DNA of 64,000 bases from Lycorma delicatula (taxonomy: Eukaryota > Arthropoda > Insecta > Hemiptera > Fulgoridae): NCBI RefSeq assembly GCF_047948215.1, contig NC_134456.1, forward strand, positions 13,231,730 through 13,295,729, read 5' to 3'. The notes under the pieces were generated by a model that worked only from the letters and a program-made list of their open reading frames with translations, did not search any database and was not told the origin of the DNA. Below are positions 23,250 to 36,342 of the stretch, piece by piece; position 1 is the stretch's first letter; each line of letters starts with the position of its first letter. Both the position numbers and the translations under genes were made by a program.

Positions 23250-25229
23250 GTCATAATATAAAATTATACTATTATTAACTAGTTTATATGTATACATAAA
23301 AAATATTTTTTTATATATATACAATTTTTATATTTTGTACAAGAGGTTGGTCATATATTCTGATATCATACAAGCAACTTTATGTATGAAGTCATTAAAG
23401 TTTCTAGTCTTTGAATGACAAGAAATTAAGGTTTTTTAGTAAATCAATAATAAATCATGTTGGAAAACATTTCATTATTGCTAATGATTCTTTACTAATC
23501 GAAAATTATGCATGTTAGGCTAATCAGGCCATTATTAGAAAGTGAAAGTATTGTACTACAATACTAAAACTAAGATTATACTAATTACTATACACTAATA
23601 ATATATTACTAGTATAGTTTAAAGATCAAATTGTTGTTAGTAATTACACCAAAAATATTTAAATATAACCTCTAAAATTTCACTTTAATAATAACTTGTA
23701 AAAATTTACTTCTAATTTCCTTACTAGTCTTCTTTTTTGCGTATTATTGCATGTTTTGTTTTAATACAATTAACTTTTTTATTATCGTTATTACCACAGG
23801 TTTGGAAGATCAGCAATCACTAAAAAAAAAAAAAAACCAATTCAAGTCATATGAACAAAGAAATGGTATATCAACAAACATATGAATTGTACAGTTTACT
23901 CTTATCACATTGTTTAAATAATCTATAAGAAATATGTACAATAATGCACCTAGAATAATACTTTGTACTGTAGAATTTCTGTTGACTTTTTGTTTTTCTA
24001 GACAGTTAAAATTATTAGCAGAATTAGTAGAATTGTCAAAAATATTGCTCTCAGTTTTTGTAAAATGTGTTTTCAAAGGAGTGGACAAACCATTTCAAAA
24101 CATTACCTCTAATCCCAATTTTGTACAAATAATAATAATTTTCTACTTACAGTTTTAAATACTCACATATGATCTACAAATACAACTACTACCATTTTAT
24201 CATTATACTGCAAAATCGACTGCATTGTAACCACTTTCACAACTTTGTTTTTCCTTAAACGCTGACAGCTTGATCAATAATGTTATATGATATTTTTTTT
24301 GAATGAATTTAGTTGATTGTAAATTATAATCTCTAATAAATTATTTTTGGAAGGTAATGTATTTATTGGCCTAACTTAACTTCCTTCAGTAGGGGTTTTT
24401 ACTTTACATACAAATCTAATGTGAATTGATTTTAATTCTACATGTATCTCTCTAATTATTAAATTATGATTCGCAATATTTTTGATAAACTTTTATAACA
24501 TTCTGTATTCCCATTAACCAGTTTATAACTAAAATTGTGAAAACTTTATAACTCCTTCATTTTATTAATTATTTTATTTTTATTGTGAGCGAGGATTTTA
24601 AATTAACAGAAACATTCATAATGCAAATTCTCATTTACTTCGTTATATAGGATTTAATAATACCTTGGTTATTTTGTAGATGTTCAGCTATTTTGATAAT
24701 ACTTTCTTCATAAATTGTACTTAACTTTTTTTCTGCCATTAATTTTGATAATACTTAGGATGCACTGTTGAGGGAAAGACAACATTGCGTTATCTTCCTT
24801 TTATAGTTTCCCATAGTTTAGTCTTTAGTTTATTATTTTTCATAATTGTGATTTTTCACTATTAAACAATTTTTTTTCATAATAAATAATTTTTAGCTTC
24901 CCTGAAGGCTCAGCTAATCTATTTCTGAGTTTTATAGAAAGATTAAATACTCGTACAATAATTTTTATTGTTGCTAAATTCAATGTAGCATTAGTTTTTA
25001 TTAATTTTATTTTTTTTTGTAACTTTGCAGTCAATAATCTAAATTGAAGAAATAAATTTCATAAATATTAATTTATTAGCATAATTCATCCTATACTATA
25101 GTTTCTCTAATTGAATAATATTCTATTGCAGATTTGAATATTTAGAAAATTGGATTAATATGGCCCTTGTTCTCTCAATATTTTGGGTCAAAAGATCATG
25201 GAAACTCTTTTGTACCCACTTTTCTTGTC
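23250..25229. other. Intron 2 of copy B, AT-rich middle part
   Basis: No family recognised. The overlapping frames at 23810-24158 on both strands look like chance open frames in AT-rich DNA. Confidence 0.5.
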
Positions 25230-27312
25230 TTAATGAGAGCTTTAAAATAACTTGTCACATAGTGGATGCTGCTGTTTAAAATTTTTTTATTGTTTCTTGG
25301 GATACCAATATTTGAGCAACTGATCAATAAAATTTCCAAAAAGATTTACATCTCTGTCTGTACTGAATGGACAACCAGCATGGTTTCTGACCGGGCAAGA
25401 ACACTGAGGATGCCATACTAAAGGTGATGGATATAGCTTCCTCCAGTCCATGTAAATATGTATTAGGGATTTTTCTGGACAAATCCGGGACATTTAACAA
25501 CTTATGGTGGCCCTCTCACCTGTTTCAGATGCAGAGAATAAGTGTACACTAAATAAACTAGAAGTGCTCTCAAGTTATTTCAGCCATCGGACCATTTCCC
25601 TGCGTGATGGCGACTCTGAGGTTCGTAAGACCTTAACTAAAAGATGCCCTCAGGGCAGTGTTCTGAGTCCCCTTCTTTGGATTACAGAATTCGATTCGAT
25701 GTTGCGTTTAAGGTTGCCATGTGGTTGTCGTGTCATCGCTTATGCTGACAACGCGCTGCTACTGATTGAAGGGGATTCGCATTACGAGGTAGAATTCTGA
25801 ACCACACGTGCTTGTGAGACACTCCGACTATGGAGTCTCCAACATAAGATGATTTTCAGCCCAGAGAAAACCACAATGATGTTGTTTAAGGGCCGATTGG
25901 CTGCTTTCTGACGAATCCGGGTTTGGATGGCTGGTCTCCCCATTCAGTATGTTACAATTCAAAAACATCTGGGTGTTATCCTTGAAGAGAATTTTCGATT
26001 CAAGGAACATCTACAGTATGTAGAAAAAATGGCCGCTGATACTTTTTATGAAATCCGTAGAGTCATTCACCCCGATTGGGCGTTGAATTACCGTACCATG
26101 CATATCCTTTTCAAATGTGTCAGCGAAGCTATTATGCTGTATGCTGCGCCTCTCTGGGTTCACCGCATGGCTTTTAGATATTGCGCGGACATTTTTTCTG
26201 TGGGCCCAGCAACTCCTCTTGCTGGCTGTTATAGGCCTGAAGTTTGGTCAGTATGCAAGACGAGAACAGTCTCGTCTTGCGGGAGGCAAACCTATAGATA
26301 TCTTGGCTAATGAGCATAAGAAACCCCACATTACCAAGGTAAATAACCTATTGACCTCAGAATGAAAGCAGGAGATTGAAGACCGGGGCCTTGCGTCTTG
26401 GCAGATCAGGTGGACGAATCCCGCACAGGTCGCTACACTCATGGTATATTTCCTATAGTGTCTAATTTAGGTGGGATTAGGTGGGTTCTCCCCCAATCTG
26501 TATATCACACAGTTTCTCTCTGGGCGAGTTTGACCAGGTTTCGTTTGATGGATTCGAGTCAATGCCCGGATTGCGAGATTGATGATACAGTGGACCACGT
26601 CATCTACGTCTGTCCCCGATACGAGGTCGAACGTTGACGAGCTGTTAGGGAACTTGAGAGGATGCATTCCTTTCTGGATCTCCGTATTAACTGAATGATC
26701 CGCGAGGAGTGGTCTATAGTAGCTGATTCTCTCCGCGCCCTTGCGGTATGTATTTCTGCAGAGTGAGTTTAATCGAGGTACTAGACCGTGGTAGGATCCC
26801 GAGTGGCTAGGGCTCCGGCTTAGGCATCGGATTGGTTGGAGGTAGGCGCATTGGCATCGTGCCACGGTTATATTGGTATTGTTTGTGATTTGATTTGGGG
26901 CTCCTGCCGGTGGAGGTGGCTGAACTGCCGGCGTACGGTAGCCCGTGCGACCGGAGGCGTGGCTTCCCTCCGCTGGTGGGGGTCCTGATCGTTTCTTGTA
27001 ATGCCATGCGAGACACCATGATTCGACCGGGTGGCGGTGCGGTGTTTGGATGTTAGGTTGGATGTGAAGATGTCCGTTTGAGGCCTACGTGAAGCCGAAA
27101 TTTGATATGTATTTACTGATGCAAATGTCTGCCGAGGCATTTACATCGGTGGCATCCCGACCGAGGCCTGGCTGATGGATGACTGTGAGATGTAATCAGT
27201 TAGAGGATCTAAAGACGACTCCGGTAAAGCCCCTCAGGGCTTGGAACGGAGGAGATGGTGTGGCAACCGGTAACGTCATAAGGTGGGTGTCTTCCCTCTA
27301 CGGGGTTGGGAT
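25230..27312 (+). mobile_element. R1-clade non-LTR retrotransposon relic, 5' truncated
   Basis: The + strand translation gives reverse-transcriptase motifs in order: a GFRPG-like block (about 25370), the palm motif CPQGSVLSPLLW (about 25646), AYADNALLLIEG (about 25738, with the second catalytic aspartate changed to N), a SPEKTTMMLFKG block (about 25860), and QKHLGVILEENFRFKEHL. Near the C-terminus, CPDCEIDDTVDHVIYVCPRY (26560-26625) is the CCHC-type finger of R1-like proteins. Several stops break the frame. A GC-rich 3' untranslated region ends at about 27312 (gggttgggat). It is GC-richer than the surrounding intron, as expected of a transposon. No endonuclease part is present. Confidence 0.85.
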
Positions 27313-28358
27313 GTTTGTATTGAATTAATTCAATTCATCTCTTTGTTGAATGTTAAGTAGGTGTGTTGCACTAATTTTTTTATAATATTTTGTACAGCTT
27401 ACTACCAAAGTTCTATATATATATATATATAACCTGGTCAGGGCTCGCTTCACTCTCCCTTACCATCTAGCCAGGCGGTTCCATTCCCTAGATCCCCACT
27501 GTGTTCATTATCCTCATGCTTGTGAAAATAATACTGATTTTTTTTTATATAATCATTAAAGCCTGATCAATTTATAAAAAAACTATTAGTGTACTGTAAT
27601 TTCTTCAGAAAAACAGTTTGGTCAGCACAGTACTCAAAACTTTTTGAAGTATGCAGGTTTCAAAATAGCTGGCTCCATTGTAAAAATAGTAGTTGTAGCT
27701 GGTTACCCATCCTTCATAGGTAAAAATAAGTATTACTTTTTGCACAGTTCTTAGCGTTACCCAAAAACCACCACGAAAAATGACTGTAATTCATTTCTCT
27801 CTTTTTTTTTGTATTTTATGGTTTTTACAGATTTCTCCTACAGGAGAGTCTGGAACAAGCTTCATGTAGTTGCTCTTGCAAGAAGCATTGACTCTCTGAG
27901 TAGAGACCATCCACTTGAAGCGTGACATTTATTGCCAACAAAAAAGTAACTTTTAAGTGGAAATCGGAAGCGGTTGAAAGTAAAGGGCAAGTGTAAAAGA
28001 TGTACACCATACACCACTGCACATCTAAAGATACTCTTCTTGATAACTGAAAGATATCAAAAAAGACAGAGACCATTTTTGTAAAAAATCTAATTTCAAA
28101 TACTGTTAACTGGTTTCTGAATTTGATTTGACTAATGGTTTGGCCACAGTAAAATTGAATATTGGCAAGGAACATAATCCAGTTGTTACTTTAAGCCGTT
28201 AAAACAGCCACCATCTTGAAATGGAGAAACATTTTGTAACAGAAGTAGTCATATGTTCAGGGAAAATTTCAGCTCAATCAGCTGAGCAGTTTTTGTGGGA
28301 AAGAGTAACAGACTCACAGAAACCACTAGATTTTATAGATTATAAATATATATGTAAC
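27313..28358. other. Intron 2 of copy B, between R1 relic and R1-tail insertion
   Basis: Contains a TA run (27416-27431) and a GC-richer stretch after it (about 27432-27510). Near 28269-28330 the phrase cagctcaatcagctgagcag resembles the 3' noncoding tail of some arthropod transposons. The minus-strand open frame 28175-27825 is not recognised. Confidence 0.4.
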
Positions 28359-28473
28359 GTATTTACATCCTCCCGTTAAACCCATCAGGGCGAGGAACAA
28401 GGGGGATGGTGTGGCAACCAGAAGCTTCACAAGGCAGTGTCTTCCCTTAAGGGTTTGGGATGTATTTACATCC
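28359..28473 (+). mobile_element. 91-bp R1-like 3'-tail insertion with 12-bp target duplication
   Basis: The direct repeat gtatttacatcc occurs at 28359-28370 and 28462-28473. The 91 bases between match the last part of the 3' untranslated region of the R1 relic (27230-27312), including gatggtgtggcaacc and the terminal gggat. This is a severely 5'-truncated retrotransposition event. Confidence 0.8.
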
Positions 28474-29476
28474 ATGCCCATAATGGATATGAAGATAATA
28501 ATTGTAATTGTGTTCATTCTTTCTTTATAAATAACTATTGTATATTATATTCACAATGGTTGTAAAGAAGAATATTATTCAGACTTATTTTGCTTACAAA
28601 TAGTAAACTATGAAGACAATGTCAAGTAGTGGTCATTGTGGGTATATTATTTCAGATTAGCTTTTTTATTTGAATTTCTTTCTTTTTTTCCTTCAGTTAA
28701 ATAGATTTGTTTCCTCATTCACTTCTTTAAGTTATTATAATGACAGTCAGTATTATAATTGTTCAGTCAGTATATATAAACTTTTAGTAAAATGAAATGC
28801 ATAAATAAGGTTGCACTCCTGTTGCAGAACATCTTCTACCACAAATTTAATGTAGGAAAAATATTCCTAATTATAATTAATACATAGTAAATATAATTTA
28901 AGTTCCTGTTGTTTTAGTATTCTTAGTTCTTTGCCACTGATAGTTAAAGAGCAAATAAATTGTAGTACTTGTTAAGTTTTACCCTGTAATTTGAACTACA
29001 CTGACTCATCTGATCCTATTCAAGCAGAAAGTAATGGATTTTGTAATATATTGCAAACTATAGGTCAGGAAAATTTGGATAATGTATAATATTGTACATG
29101 ATTGGTTTTTCTATTTTTCTTTCTCATTCTGTGCATCATTGAATTCTATGTTTTTTGCTCTGAAAAAACTTTCTCATTAATAGAATACAAGTGAAGAGGA
29201 AGCCAAGTAAATTAAGATTACCAGAAAGTAGAATAATTTTTTTTTTTATTTTAGGTTAATAAAAAATATTTAATATTGTTACTTACTCAAGGTGAAAATT
29301 CTCAAAAGACTTCTACCCACAAAGAACACCAACTGAATAAAACTATGTAATCTTTGTTCATCAATTGTTAATTTTAAAAAAAATTCAAATTGACTCCCAC
29401 TACTTTTGTACTGTTAAGTGCAAAATTATTGGAATTTTGGTGTGATCTTTTTTTTTCTGCATCATACTTTTTTCAG
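28474..29476. other. End of intron 2 of copy B
   Basis: AT-rich with no recognisable repeat or gene, ending in the acceptor for exon 3. Confidence 0.6.
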
Positions 29477-29603
29477 GTTATAGATATGAATTAAATACAA
29501 GCAAAACTTTCCAAACTGTGAGAGGGTTTGGAGGAGCATTTACAGATTCATTTGGGGCTGTATTTAACTCATTATCTACTGAAGCACAAGATAATATGCT
29601 TAA
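29477..29603 (+). CDS. GBA1: Glucosylceramidase copy B, exon 3
   Basis: Encodes YRYELNTSKTFQTV and then RGFGGAFTDSFGAVFNSLS, the start of the catalytic (beta/alpha)8 barrel. The family signature GFGGA-x-TD is intact, and NTSK is a sequon. An acceptor ends at 29476 (ttttttcag) and a GTAAGT donor starts at 29604. The exon begins with two bases of a glycine codon and ends with two bases of a lysine codon, both completed in frame by the neighbouring exons. Confidence 0.94.
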
Positions 29604-31499
29604 GTAAGTATTATTTTTAAGTAAAGATAATTTTAGTATTTTATCATTTTTAAATACTTGTATGTAAGACATAACTATATGATCCCCAGAGTTTAAATTA
29701 TTAAAAACCTGCTCATTTTTACTGGTTTTTGATTTATCAAAATACAAAATCATATCTTATAGTCTTAAAATTTTCTAATAATATTCTATTTCACTCTCTT
29801 ACTTACTCATACTATCTATCTGTCTACCTGTTTTTCTGCGCAGAACATAAACATGCCTATGGGTGTGATATAAATAATTCTGTGAAAAATTTGTTTGTAC
29901 ATATATTCTCTTTTCATTTGATATAATCTTTTTCTTTTCATAAATGGTTTGTGTACACTATAAACTTAGGAATAGAAAATTTGTTCTGATTTTTAGAATC
30001 AGTATTGCAATAGAATGTTTTAAAATCATTCTAAAACAACTAAACCCTTAAAAATTTTATCTCCTTCAAAATAGCTGCCTACTTATTAATTTATAAATGA
30101 AAAAATTTAATTTCTTTGGATCTGAAGTATTGACATTTAGAAATGTGAGAAAATCTGCAGGCATTAAAGCAGAGAGGAAGAGAAGAAAAAAGCATAAATA
30201 TGAAAAAGCAAAAATAAAGAAAAAATCATCCAAATATTTTGGACCATCATTCTCTTTGTATTGTTAACCGAATCCCACTACAAGTGGCAGAAGAAATCAG
30301 GATAAAAATTTCCTGTGAACTCAGGTTGATTTCAGCCCATCATCCTCTGATGAAAGTATTAATGATACGATAGATATTAGTGTTTACCTGTTGTCCAATC
30401 TCTTAGCAGGAAGGTTGATAAATATTGCGGCCTGCATAAAGACCAAGGATTCCAGTACTGCATTTTAGACAAAATTTGAAATACAGGGGAAACCATAATC
30501 CAGGCGCATAGAAACCCAAAGAGTAGCACTGGGGAAGAAGTCCTGGATCTGCTAATGTAACGCCTAGTGGCACTTATCTGCCAGTTACATTGTTACAAGT
30601 AACTCCCAGTGACAACAAGATGCTAACCAGAGGGAGTTTTATAAGAAACAAAAGAGTTCAATTCCAGAAATGTACAAAACAAAAACAAACAGAAACAAAA
30701 GACAGGTTTTGAACTACTGGGAACCTATCTGGTCGGATGATGCTTCACATCAGCTTTAAATGGAATGTTTAGAAGTAGTAAAAGAGAGTGAAAAATGTTC
30801 CTGTTTTGATGGGTCATGTAATTACATCTATCAGCGAGAAACAAGTGATAATGTAGACAAAAAAACTGGAAAGCCTAGGGAGTTGATAGAAGGCAAAATT
30901 TTTATATAAGCATCTGCATTATAATACAATCTTACCAAATTTTACACTGTGATCTTCTTGAAAGATGGAGTAAGTTGCCCAATATTTTTATTGAGTAATA
31001 TCACATCCCATACCTAAAACTGCTCCTGCAATGAACGATCCTGAGAAAGTATAGATGAATAAGTCCTTATCATATACAAGATTTTCACAGCTATTTTGCA
31101 TGTAAGAATTACACATCTGAATAAGTACTAGATAATAGCAAAGGAACAGAAAGGCTGCTACTAGGGTAGGAGAAGTTGTAAGGAGATGTTAATGATTGAT
31201 AGCATGATATCTAAAATTACAATGAATAGTTGAGGCAGACTACATACAGCCCACAAAATATTAAAGAAAGCATTTAACTTTATACCACATGCATGCCTAA
31301 AGAAGAGCTTGCCATGTACAAAATTGATCAAATCGTAAACAAGTTTTTGGTAGAATTATGGAAACATGGACAACATACATAAACCTTTCCCAATAAATCA
31401 CCTTCAGACATCGCAGAAATGAAAAATACACAGAAGTACATTTTAGGGAGATTCCCTGACTGCTCTCTGGTCTCATCTGGCGTTGAACAATGTAGCTCA
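29604..31499. other. Intron 3 of copy B, 5' part
   Basis: AT-rich up to about 30130, then a purine-rich, slightly GC-richer stretch (30130-31300) with frequent short frames that I cannot assign. It may be a decayed transposon. Intron 3 as a whole runs 29604-37707. Confidence 0.4.
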
Positions 31500-34400
31500 T
31501 CATCTGTACCACAAATGGCTACTGAGCCTCGAAACAGTTTAGCGACCAGTGTCCTAAATAGATCTTAGAGCTTACCTAACAGCGTGAACGGACTAAGCGC
31601 GGTGCCGTACACCACCGACTTACGTGTCCCAACCGCTCGCTTGTCATATATTTACTAAAATGGGTCGGCACACCCAATCAACTACCAAAAATATATATGA
31701 CATCCATAATAAAATTTATTTTGTCTAGGCAGCAATTTGCTGTCACATCTTGGTCGCTGAATGCCAACAAGTACCTATCCATCATTTTATAGCGCTTGGA
31801 GCCATAATAATTGGCTCGTGGTCAGCCATACTCAGGGTTAGCTTCCTACAGCAATGTGGTAAGAGTCTTTCCCTTAAGTAAACTTCGGATGCCGGTTGAA
31901 CAAAGCAACCGCAGCTAGGAAATCCCATGCAGTCCAATAATGCAGCTCTCGCCACATTGACTCGCCGCTTGTGAGTGGCCAATTTTCCCCTTGACCTCTA
32001 AGTTTCAGGGTGGCCCGGTCTCTGCCCCCCCTCCCCCAAGAGCAGGGCAGTCAAACATCAGGTGTTCATATGACTAGACCTCCCTGCAGACCCACAACTC
32101 ATCAGCTGCCAGGTGGAACCGAAACAGATATTGGTTCAAGTTAGTGTGGTTGGTGAGCACCCGTTGTCCTTAAATACGAGCTCGAGGAATACCATCCCCC
32201 CAAATCCTGTATAAACGTATTTAAGGATCTTCACATAGTCGTGATGTCCCATTCCAACTGCCATGCTTCCCTCGCGACGCTCTGCAGCCTCTTAAGCAGG
32301 CGGGAGATGGGCAACTGAACGAAATTTAGATCCGGTACTGTTCCAGCTCAAAACCGCATCCCAAATACCTCGGCCTCCCGAGGTATTTAAGTGCCTAACA
32401 TAGGGTTCGAATGTGGCCAGTTTAATCTGAGCCATTTCATTTATATAGTTGACAAAATTTATATAGATGATGAAAAGGTCCCGCAGGCTAGTAAAAACTA
32501 TACATTGTTTTCTCAGGTGAAAGGTGAAGCCGATAACCTTGGGCCAAGCTTCAAGGCGAGATTTAATGTTCTGTAGTAGCCTCTCTGCTATGACTCTTGA
32601 ACGGGAGTTGGTACAGGTGACCGGAAAGTCACCTTATCCCGCAAAGTTAGAATTAAAAACTTGTAATTAATTAAATTACAATTTTCTAAAGTTAGAACGA
32701 AAATTTTGTAATGAGTTATAAATGAAAAATATGACATAATGAATTTTTTATTTACTCACTTGATACATAGTATTAATTTTAATGGTCCAGTGGGTCTGTG
32801 TGTTCGCTCTCACGTTGCACGCACAATTCTATACATCGCCATGTCGTCTTCGACTTGCACAGAGCACTTCTGGTGTTACTTTACGGAAGGCATGCCTCAC
32901 AGAGTCACCCAATTCTTCATTTGTGGGGCAGCGACGTGCAGATTTGTGTGTCTTGACAATTCCTTATAATGAATTGTTTGGTGTGGTGAGATCAGGACTT
33001 TGTGGTGACCATGATAACGGGGCTGGTGACGCTGGAGTACCGCGGATAAAAAAATAAAGACAACACAAATGACTAGTTGTCATTCCAGCCCATATCATGA
33101 CGTGCGATGGATTTCTTTCCGTCTCTGTCGCGTAATAACGATTTTCTTTCTCCCAATATAATACATGTCTGACACGCGAACTGCGATAGATTGCACATTC
33201 GTCAGTAAAAAGAACCTTTCCACGGTGCACTACACCGGGGAATTTTTCTAATAAAAATTCCCCGCTGCAGTTTCATGTCTGCATCTGACAATTCATTGAT
33301 GAAAATTAGACGAAATGGCCTAACTTTCAAGTCCTTTTACATATGGTCTTGCACTGTCGCCCGCAAGTTCAGCTGATTGTTTACGAGTTGATTTCATTGG
33401 GAATTGTTCAGTGGAAACTGCAACAGCAGCACATGTTACTAACCGCGTAGACTTTCGTCCACTCCGTGCCCAATCTTTAACACTGTCTAATTCAAACGCA
33501 TGTTATTCCCAAGCCAACATTGTTGCTTTTCGTAGTGGCAGCATATTAAAGCGTTGCCGAAACATATCATTTGTTGGCTTCATTGTTTGATTCGTATGTT
33601 GTCGTTCATGAACCTATACACTTCTCACTAACCGCTCCTCGACGATGTAACTAGTCATATCAGCCATTTTAGGACTTTTTATGAAATGGCTCAGAACATT
33701 TTAGGACTCAAGAGTGTGTGATGTAAAAAAACTGTTGCCAACCGATCCCAACGAAAATACCTGTTCTAAACACATATCCTAACTCATATTTTTCGTTACC
33801 TTTAGGGATAGGGTAACTTCCGGCCACTTTGTATTTATAGCAAAATCATAAACAAATAAAGAGCATGAAACATGTAGCTACACACGTTTGGTAATACTGT
33901 TGATGGCTATAGTAAACAAGTTGGTACTTAATACTCTTCCTTGAGCCATTCCATTCTCCAAGGTGACGCTATCCAATAAAGAATCTCCAATACGAACACG
34001 GAAAGTTTGATCATTTAAGAAACCCCTAATAAAAGCAAGCATATTGCCTTTGACTCCCTATTCTTTAAGGATGTTTAGAATTCCACGTTGCCAGGCCGTG
34101 TCGCATGCTTTCCTGATATCAAAGAAGATAGCGACGAGGCGCTGGCGAAGTAGGAAAACATTTTGAATAGCTGCTTCCAGTGACACTAAATGGTCAATGG
34201 AAGATCTTCCATTGAAGATCGCTATTTCCAAAAATAGCGTTTTGGCAGTCTTCGTTCCACCAAGGAACAAAGGGATGTCTAGGGTTTCCAGATGTTCTTG
34301 TAATATATCTATTATCATTCTTAAGTACCAGAGACGTAAATAGGTAAGTTGATCAAGGGCATCTACAACATCACACCATAATCAGCCATCACCATTCTCA

Positions 34401-35660
34401 TACCATATGAGAAAGCTTTGTAGTATCCGTTCTAATTTGTATTATCAATAATCCATCTCCATGGCCTTTTGTTAACCTTGCAGTCAAAACCAAAAGCAAT
34501 AATAATTGACCTGTAACCATTAACATAAAGGTTGTCACACACGGACCGATTAAGATGGCGGAATACTCGGCAAGTATAATGAGAGAGAGGTCAATGTTGG
34601 ACATTACTGGATGATAAGGACATAAATGTGAATGTATGTGTCATTCAGTAGACAAAGGTCTAAGTCTTGACTTACTCTGTTTATTATATTTCTTCAAGAG
34701 GAGCAGAATGCCCCAGGAAATAAGTTGGGCATTGATGTCTCCTACTATTAATGATGGCGATGGGATTTGTGTGAGGAGCTTGATATGTCTAGAGCATTGA
34801 ACTCTAGAGTTTGGTAAGAAATACACATTACAGATGTGCAGTTTGAAGGGGATAAAGATTTTAACAGCAACAGCAGGAATGTGGGTAGCTAGTGGTATCC
34901 TTGTAGGTGACATCTCATTCTGTATGAAAATAGCAACTCCACCACTCTCTCTACTGTCCACAAGACAGTGGTATTTCTAACAGAAAAAGTTTCTGAGTGT
35001 TACTGCACCTCGTTGTAGAAGATGCGTTTCTTGGAAGCACATTATTAATGGTTCATATGTGTGCATCAATACTCTTAACATCTTCAATGCGGGCCGAAGA
35101 CCTCAAACATTCCATTGAATAATGCTCATAAATAAAAGTAAATATAGATATAGAATTACAGATAAATCTGTAAAAAAAATTAATTGTAGGTGATCCAGTT
35201 TTTTTCAGAATTTTTAATTTTAAAAATCCCGATGCCCTAGGGTTGGGCAGTTCTTCAACCATATCCTCCAGTATAAGAGGTGATGAAGGAGGAGATTTTG
35301 AAGAATGGGAAGTTGCAGGTGACATCCCAGAGGGGATAGTTGTGTGGGCTTCATTAACAGGGAGATTATTAGATGGCTTGTCGCCAACTGTATTTATTCT
35401 TGTCTGTAGAGGCTAAACTTTAGGGACAGGAACCTAAAGAGGGATCCCATTAGTGTTAGTTTCAACTACCGACTTCATATACATTTTAGTTAGTTCTGAA
35501 ATAGTTGCAGTAAGCAAAGCAACTTGGTCAGATAATATGTGAACAAGTTTTTCTAGTTCATTTCAGGATCCGCACCTTTCATTACCTGCATTTGCAGGAG
35601 CTTTGCTTGATGTTGGCAGCGAAAGAGACATCTGGTTTAACCAGGTTACAAGAATTCATT
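31500..35660 (-). mobile_element. I/Jockey-type non-LTR retrotransposon relic, split by a DNA transposon
   Basis: The minus strand shows, from 35660 downward, an ORF1-like proline/serine-rich part, then endonuclease motifs (LRARIEDVKSI near 35085, SRESGGVAIFIQNEMS near 34950, SLIVGDINAQ near 34740), then reverse-transcriptase motifs (GRSSIDHLVSLE near 34210, AIFFDIRKACDTAW near 34120, ENGMAQGRVLS near 33950, and a degenerate catalytic box FVYDFAI near 33850). A DNA transposon (32614-33831) then interrupts. Beyond it come a LNLALKLG-type block (about 32560) and a C-terminal CREVYSYEHLMFDCP (about 32075-32030), a metal-binding or RNase H-adjacent end. GC-rich 3' sequence continues to about 31500. 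Stops and frameshifts occur throughout. The clade is judged from motif style only. Confidence 0.75.
32614..33831 (-). mobile_element. Tc1/mariner-superfamily DNA transposon nested in the non-LTR element
   Basis: Terminal inverted repeats: left caggtgaccggaaagtcacc, and the complement of the right end, caaagtggccggaagttacc, both continuing ttatccc/ctatccc. TA flanks both ends (32612-32613 and 33832-33833). The minus strand encodes a decayed transposase with VLFTDECAIYRSSR (first catalytic aspartate, about 33205) and HVMIWAGMT. From GTPASPAPLS it jumps directly to WSPQSPDLTTPNNSL, so the segment with the second catalytic aspartate appears to be deleted. It lies immediately after the RT catalytic box of the host retrotransposon. 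Confidence 0.8.
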
Positions 35661-36342
35661 GTTTTTTTTAATTTTCTTCTTGCGGTTGGAAAAAAATCAA
35701 TTAATTAATGGACATTTAATTTATAAGTTATCACCATTGATTAATATCAATAATTTTTCTTATTTTGTCAATTTATTATCAGTATTCTGCAATTTAGATT
35801 ATAAACAATACCGTAGTATTAATGCCAACAATAATCAATTAGTTAATTTTTAATTCACTCATTATTTGCAGATATTATTAATCTTTTGTTTTAAGTTGAA
35901 AACTATTTTTCTTGTCATTAAGTTGTTACTTTATCAAAAATAAGTCTTATAATATACAATGCATCTAACTTTCTTTCCTTTATAAGTATTATCTTTATTT
36001 TAATATATATTTACAAAAATTTTATCAATTTAACACATTGCTTTCCTATTTCTGAAACACCACTGAATACAATAGCAGAAACTTTCTAAATCACTTGCAA
36101 ATGAAACCAGACACTTTTTCTAAACCAAAGTGCAAAAGAAACCGTCCCACGCTCAAAAAAAAAAAAAAAAAAAAAAAACACAAAGGGAAGAAAACTGAAC
36201 ACATTTACTTTGTAATCGCATTCTTCCCTTAAGATATTAAAAATTTCATTAAAAAAAAGTTTGTTTCATAAAATTTTACTGCGTATTAAAATTAAAAACA
36301 AATAAAATATGTGGGGAATAGTACGACATATTACACATTTTT
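35661..36342. other. Intron 3 of copy B, AT-rich stretch with poly(A)
   Basis: AT-rich DNA with a pure A-run at about 36156-36178. The run may be the tail of an older retroinsertion, but no element body is recognisable before it. Confidence 0.45.

Noticed and set aside
27825..28175. Minus-strand open frame of 116 codons
   Set aside because: No family features; it lies in repeat-like DNA next to the R1 tail and is likely a chance frame.
30130..31300. Possible degenerate coding region
   Set aside because: Base composition differs from the intron, but no motif of any family could be identified in any frame.
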